Source: Mesorhizobium sp. ORS 3428
GTDB taxonomy: Bacteria; Pseudomonadota; Alphaproteobacteria; Rhizobiales; Rhizobiaceae
DNA: 6,857 bases
Direction of reading: 5' to 3'
Assembly (NCBI RefSeq): GCF_001854785.1
Contig: NZ_MDFL01000115.1
Location: 92,589 to 99,445, forward strand
A program made the position numbers and the translations under genes. Each line of letters opens with the position of its first letter. The stretch's first letter is position 1. Positions 6,682 to 6,857 of the stretch are shown in pieces. The notes under the pieces are model-generated. The model was not told the origin of the DNA. It searched no databases and saw only the letters and a program-made list of their open reading frames with translations.

Positions 6682-6688
6682 CTCCCCC
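6682..6688 (-). promoter_or_regulatory. Shine-Dalgarno that decides the GTG start of the DUF4129 gene
   Basis: GGGGGAG on the minus strand lies 7 nt before GTG 6674. No ATG in this frame has both a ribosome site and family-like sequence, so this site supports a 210-residue protein beginning (M)TVAQPGTADAEW. Confidence 0.6.
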
Positions 6689-6726
6689 TGCAACCTGCGG
6701 TTCGACACTGGCAATACCGAAGGACA

Positions 6727-6755
6727 ATTGCAAGTGATTGGACGCGTCTCGTCAA
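6727..6755 (-). promoter_or_regulatory. Candidate promoter of the DUF4129-DUF4350-MoxR-DUF58-SpoIIM-RDD operon
   Basis: Reading the minus strand, TTGACG (6755-6750) is followed after 17 nt by TGCAAT (6732-6727). The -35 matches the housekeeping consensus in 5 of 6 bases and the -10 in 4 of 6. It would start transcription near 6720, giving a leader of about 45 nt before the GTG at 6674. The region is visibly richer in A and T than the coding sequence around it. No other promoter is evident inside the operon, whose genes all overlap. Confidence 0.4.
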
Positions 6756-6779
6756 TACTGGCAGACTTGCTTTGGGAAC

Positions 6780-6802
6780 TTGGCCTGGCGTGGACCAGCC
6801 AA
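6780..6802. promoter_or_regulatory. Imperfect inverted repeat just upstream of the divergent gene
   Basis: TTGGCCTGG (6780-6788) and CCAGCCAA (6795-6802) pair with one bulged base around a 6-nt spacer, immediately before the Shine-Dalgarno of the gene starting at 6817. It could be an operator half-site pair or a small leader hairpin. It is short and imperfect, so chance is possible. Confidence 0.25.
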
Positions 6803-6816
6803 TCAGGGGAGGCGTC

Positions 6817-6857
6817 ATGACTTCAGCCGCTTTGATACGGTCGGAGAGTTTTCAGAT
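6817..6857 (+). CDS. Start of a divergent gene, cut by window edge (unidentified)
   Basis: ATG at 6817 is preceded by a strong Shine-Dalgarno stretch (GGGGAGG, 6806-6812, 4 nt before the ATG). It opens a frame without stops to the window end: MTSAALIRSESFQ. Thirteen residues are too few to assign a family. The divergent arrangement means it shares the 142-bp intergenic region with the MoxR operon, so it could be a regulator or an unrelated gene. Confidence 0.5.
   Translation, partial: MTSAALIRSESFQ

Noticed and set aside
6675..6818. N-terminal extension of the DUF4129 gene to an ATG at 6818
   Set aside because: The extra 48 residues are Cys/Arg-containing and unlike the family. They would cover the intergenic promoter region, and the GTG at 6674 has a strong ribosome site.
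1..6857. tRNA, rRNA, CRISPR array or insertion sequence
   Set aside because: No cloverleaf-like sequence, regular spacer repeat array, transposase frame or terminal inverted repeats with target duplication were found; the only clear repeat structure is the palindrome at 601-696.

Overview
This is a GC-rich, tightly packed bacterial window. The D-lyxose isomerase sequence, the gene complement and the nested CTTCTCCCCGT palindrome between genes all look like the Hyphomicrobiales (Rhizobiales), probably Mesorhizobium or a close relative. That placement comes from recognising sequence style, not from a database search.

Layout. The left edge (to 560, + strand) holds the 3' part of a D-lyxose isomerase gene, a cupin-fold sugar isomerase unrelated to the rest. 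It converges on a long minus-strand operon across a 160-bp gap (561-720). The gap contains a nested inverted repeat: 15-bp outer arms around a 12-bp-stem hairpin. From 6674 down to 721 the minus strand carries six consecutive genes, in transcription order: DUF4129 membrane protein, DUF4350 membrane protein, MoxR-type AAA+ ATPase, DUF58 (vWA-like) protein, SpoIIM-like membrane protein and RDD-family membrane protein. Every junction overlaps (4, 38, 4, 4 and 14 bp with the starts chosen here), so the six are almost certainly co-transcribed and translationally coupled. The right edge (6675-6857) is a short divergent intergenic region. It has a plausible minus-strand promoter and the first 13 codons of a + strand gene that runs out of the window.

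How the genes may work together. MoxR ATPases with DUF58/vWA partners form a widespread class of chaperone-like modules. Here the soluble ATPase is made with five proteins that all have predicted membrane segments. This suggests a membrane-anchored remodelling machine: MoxR acts in the cytoplasm, DUF58 is the likely adaptor, and the DUF4129, DUF4350, SpoIIM-like and RDD proteins form the membrane part. From memory, the same set of families surrounds moxR2 (about Rv3690-Rv3695) in Mycobacterium tuberculosis, so the cassette is conserved across distant phyla, though its substrate and role are not established. It is not a new system, but it is complete and poorly understood. The most notable details are a DUF58 protein with a degraded MIDAS motif, a cysteine-free DUF4350 protein (so not a cysteine-dependent amidotransferase), a roughly 100-residue tail on the RDD protein, and non-ATG starts (GTG, TTG) supported by Shine-Dalgarno sequences.
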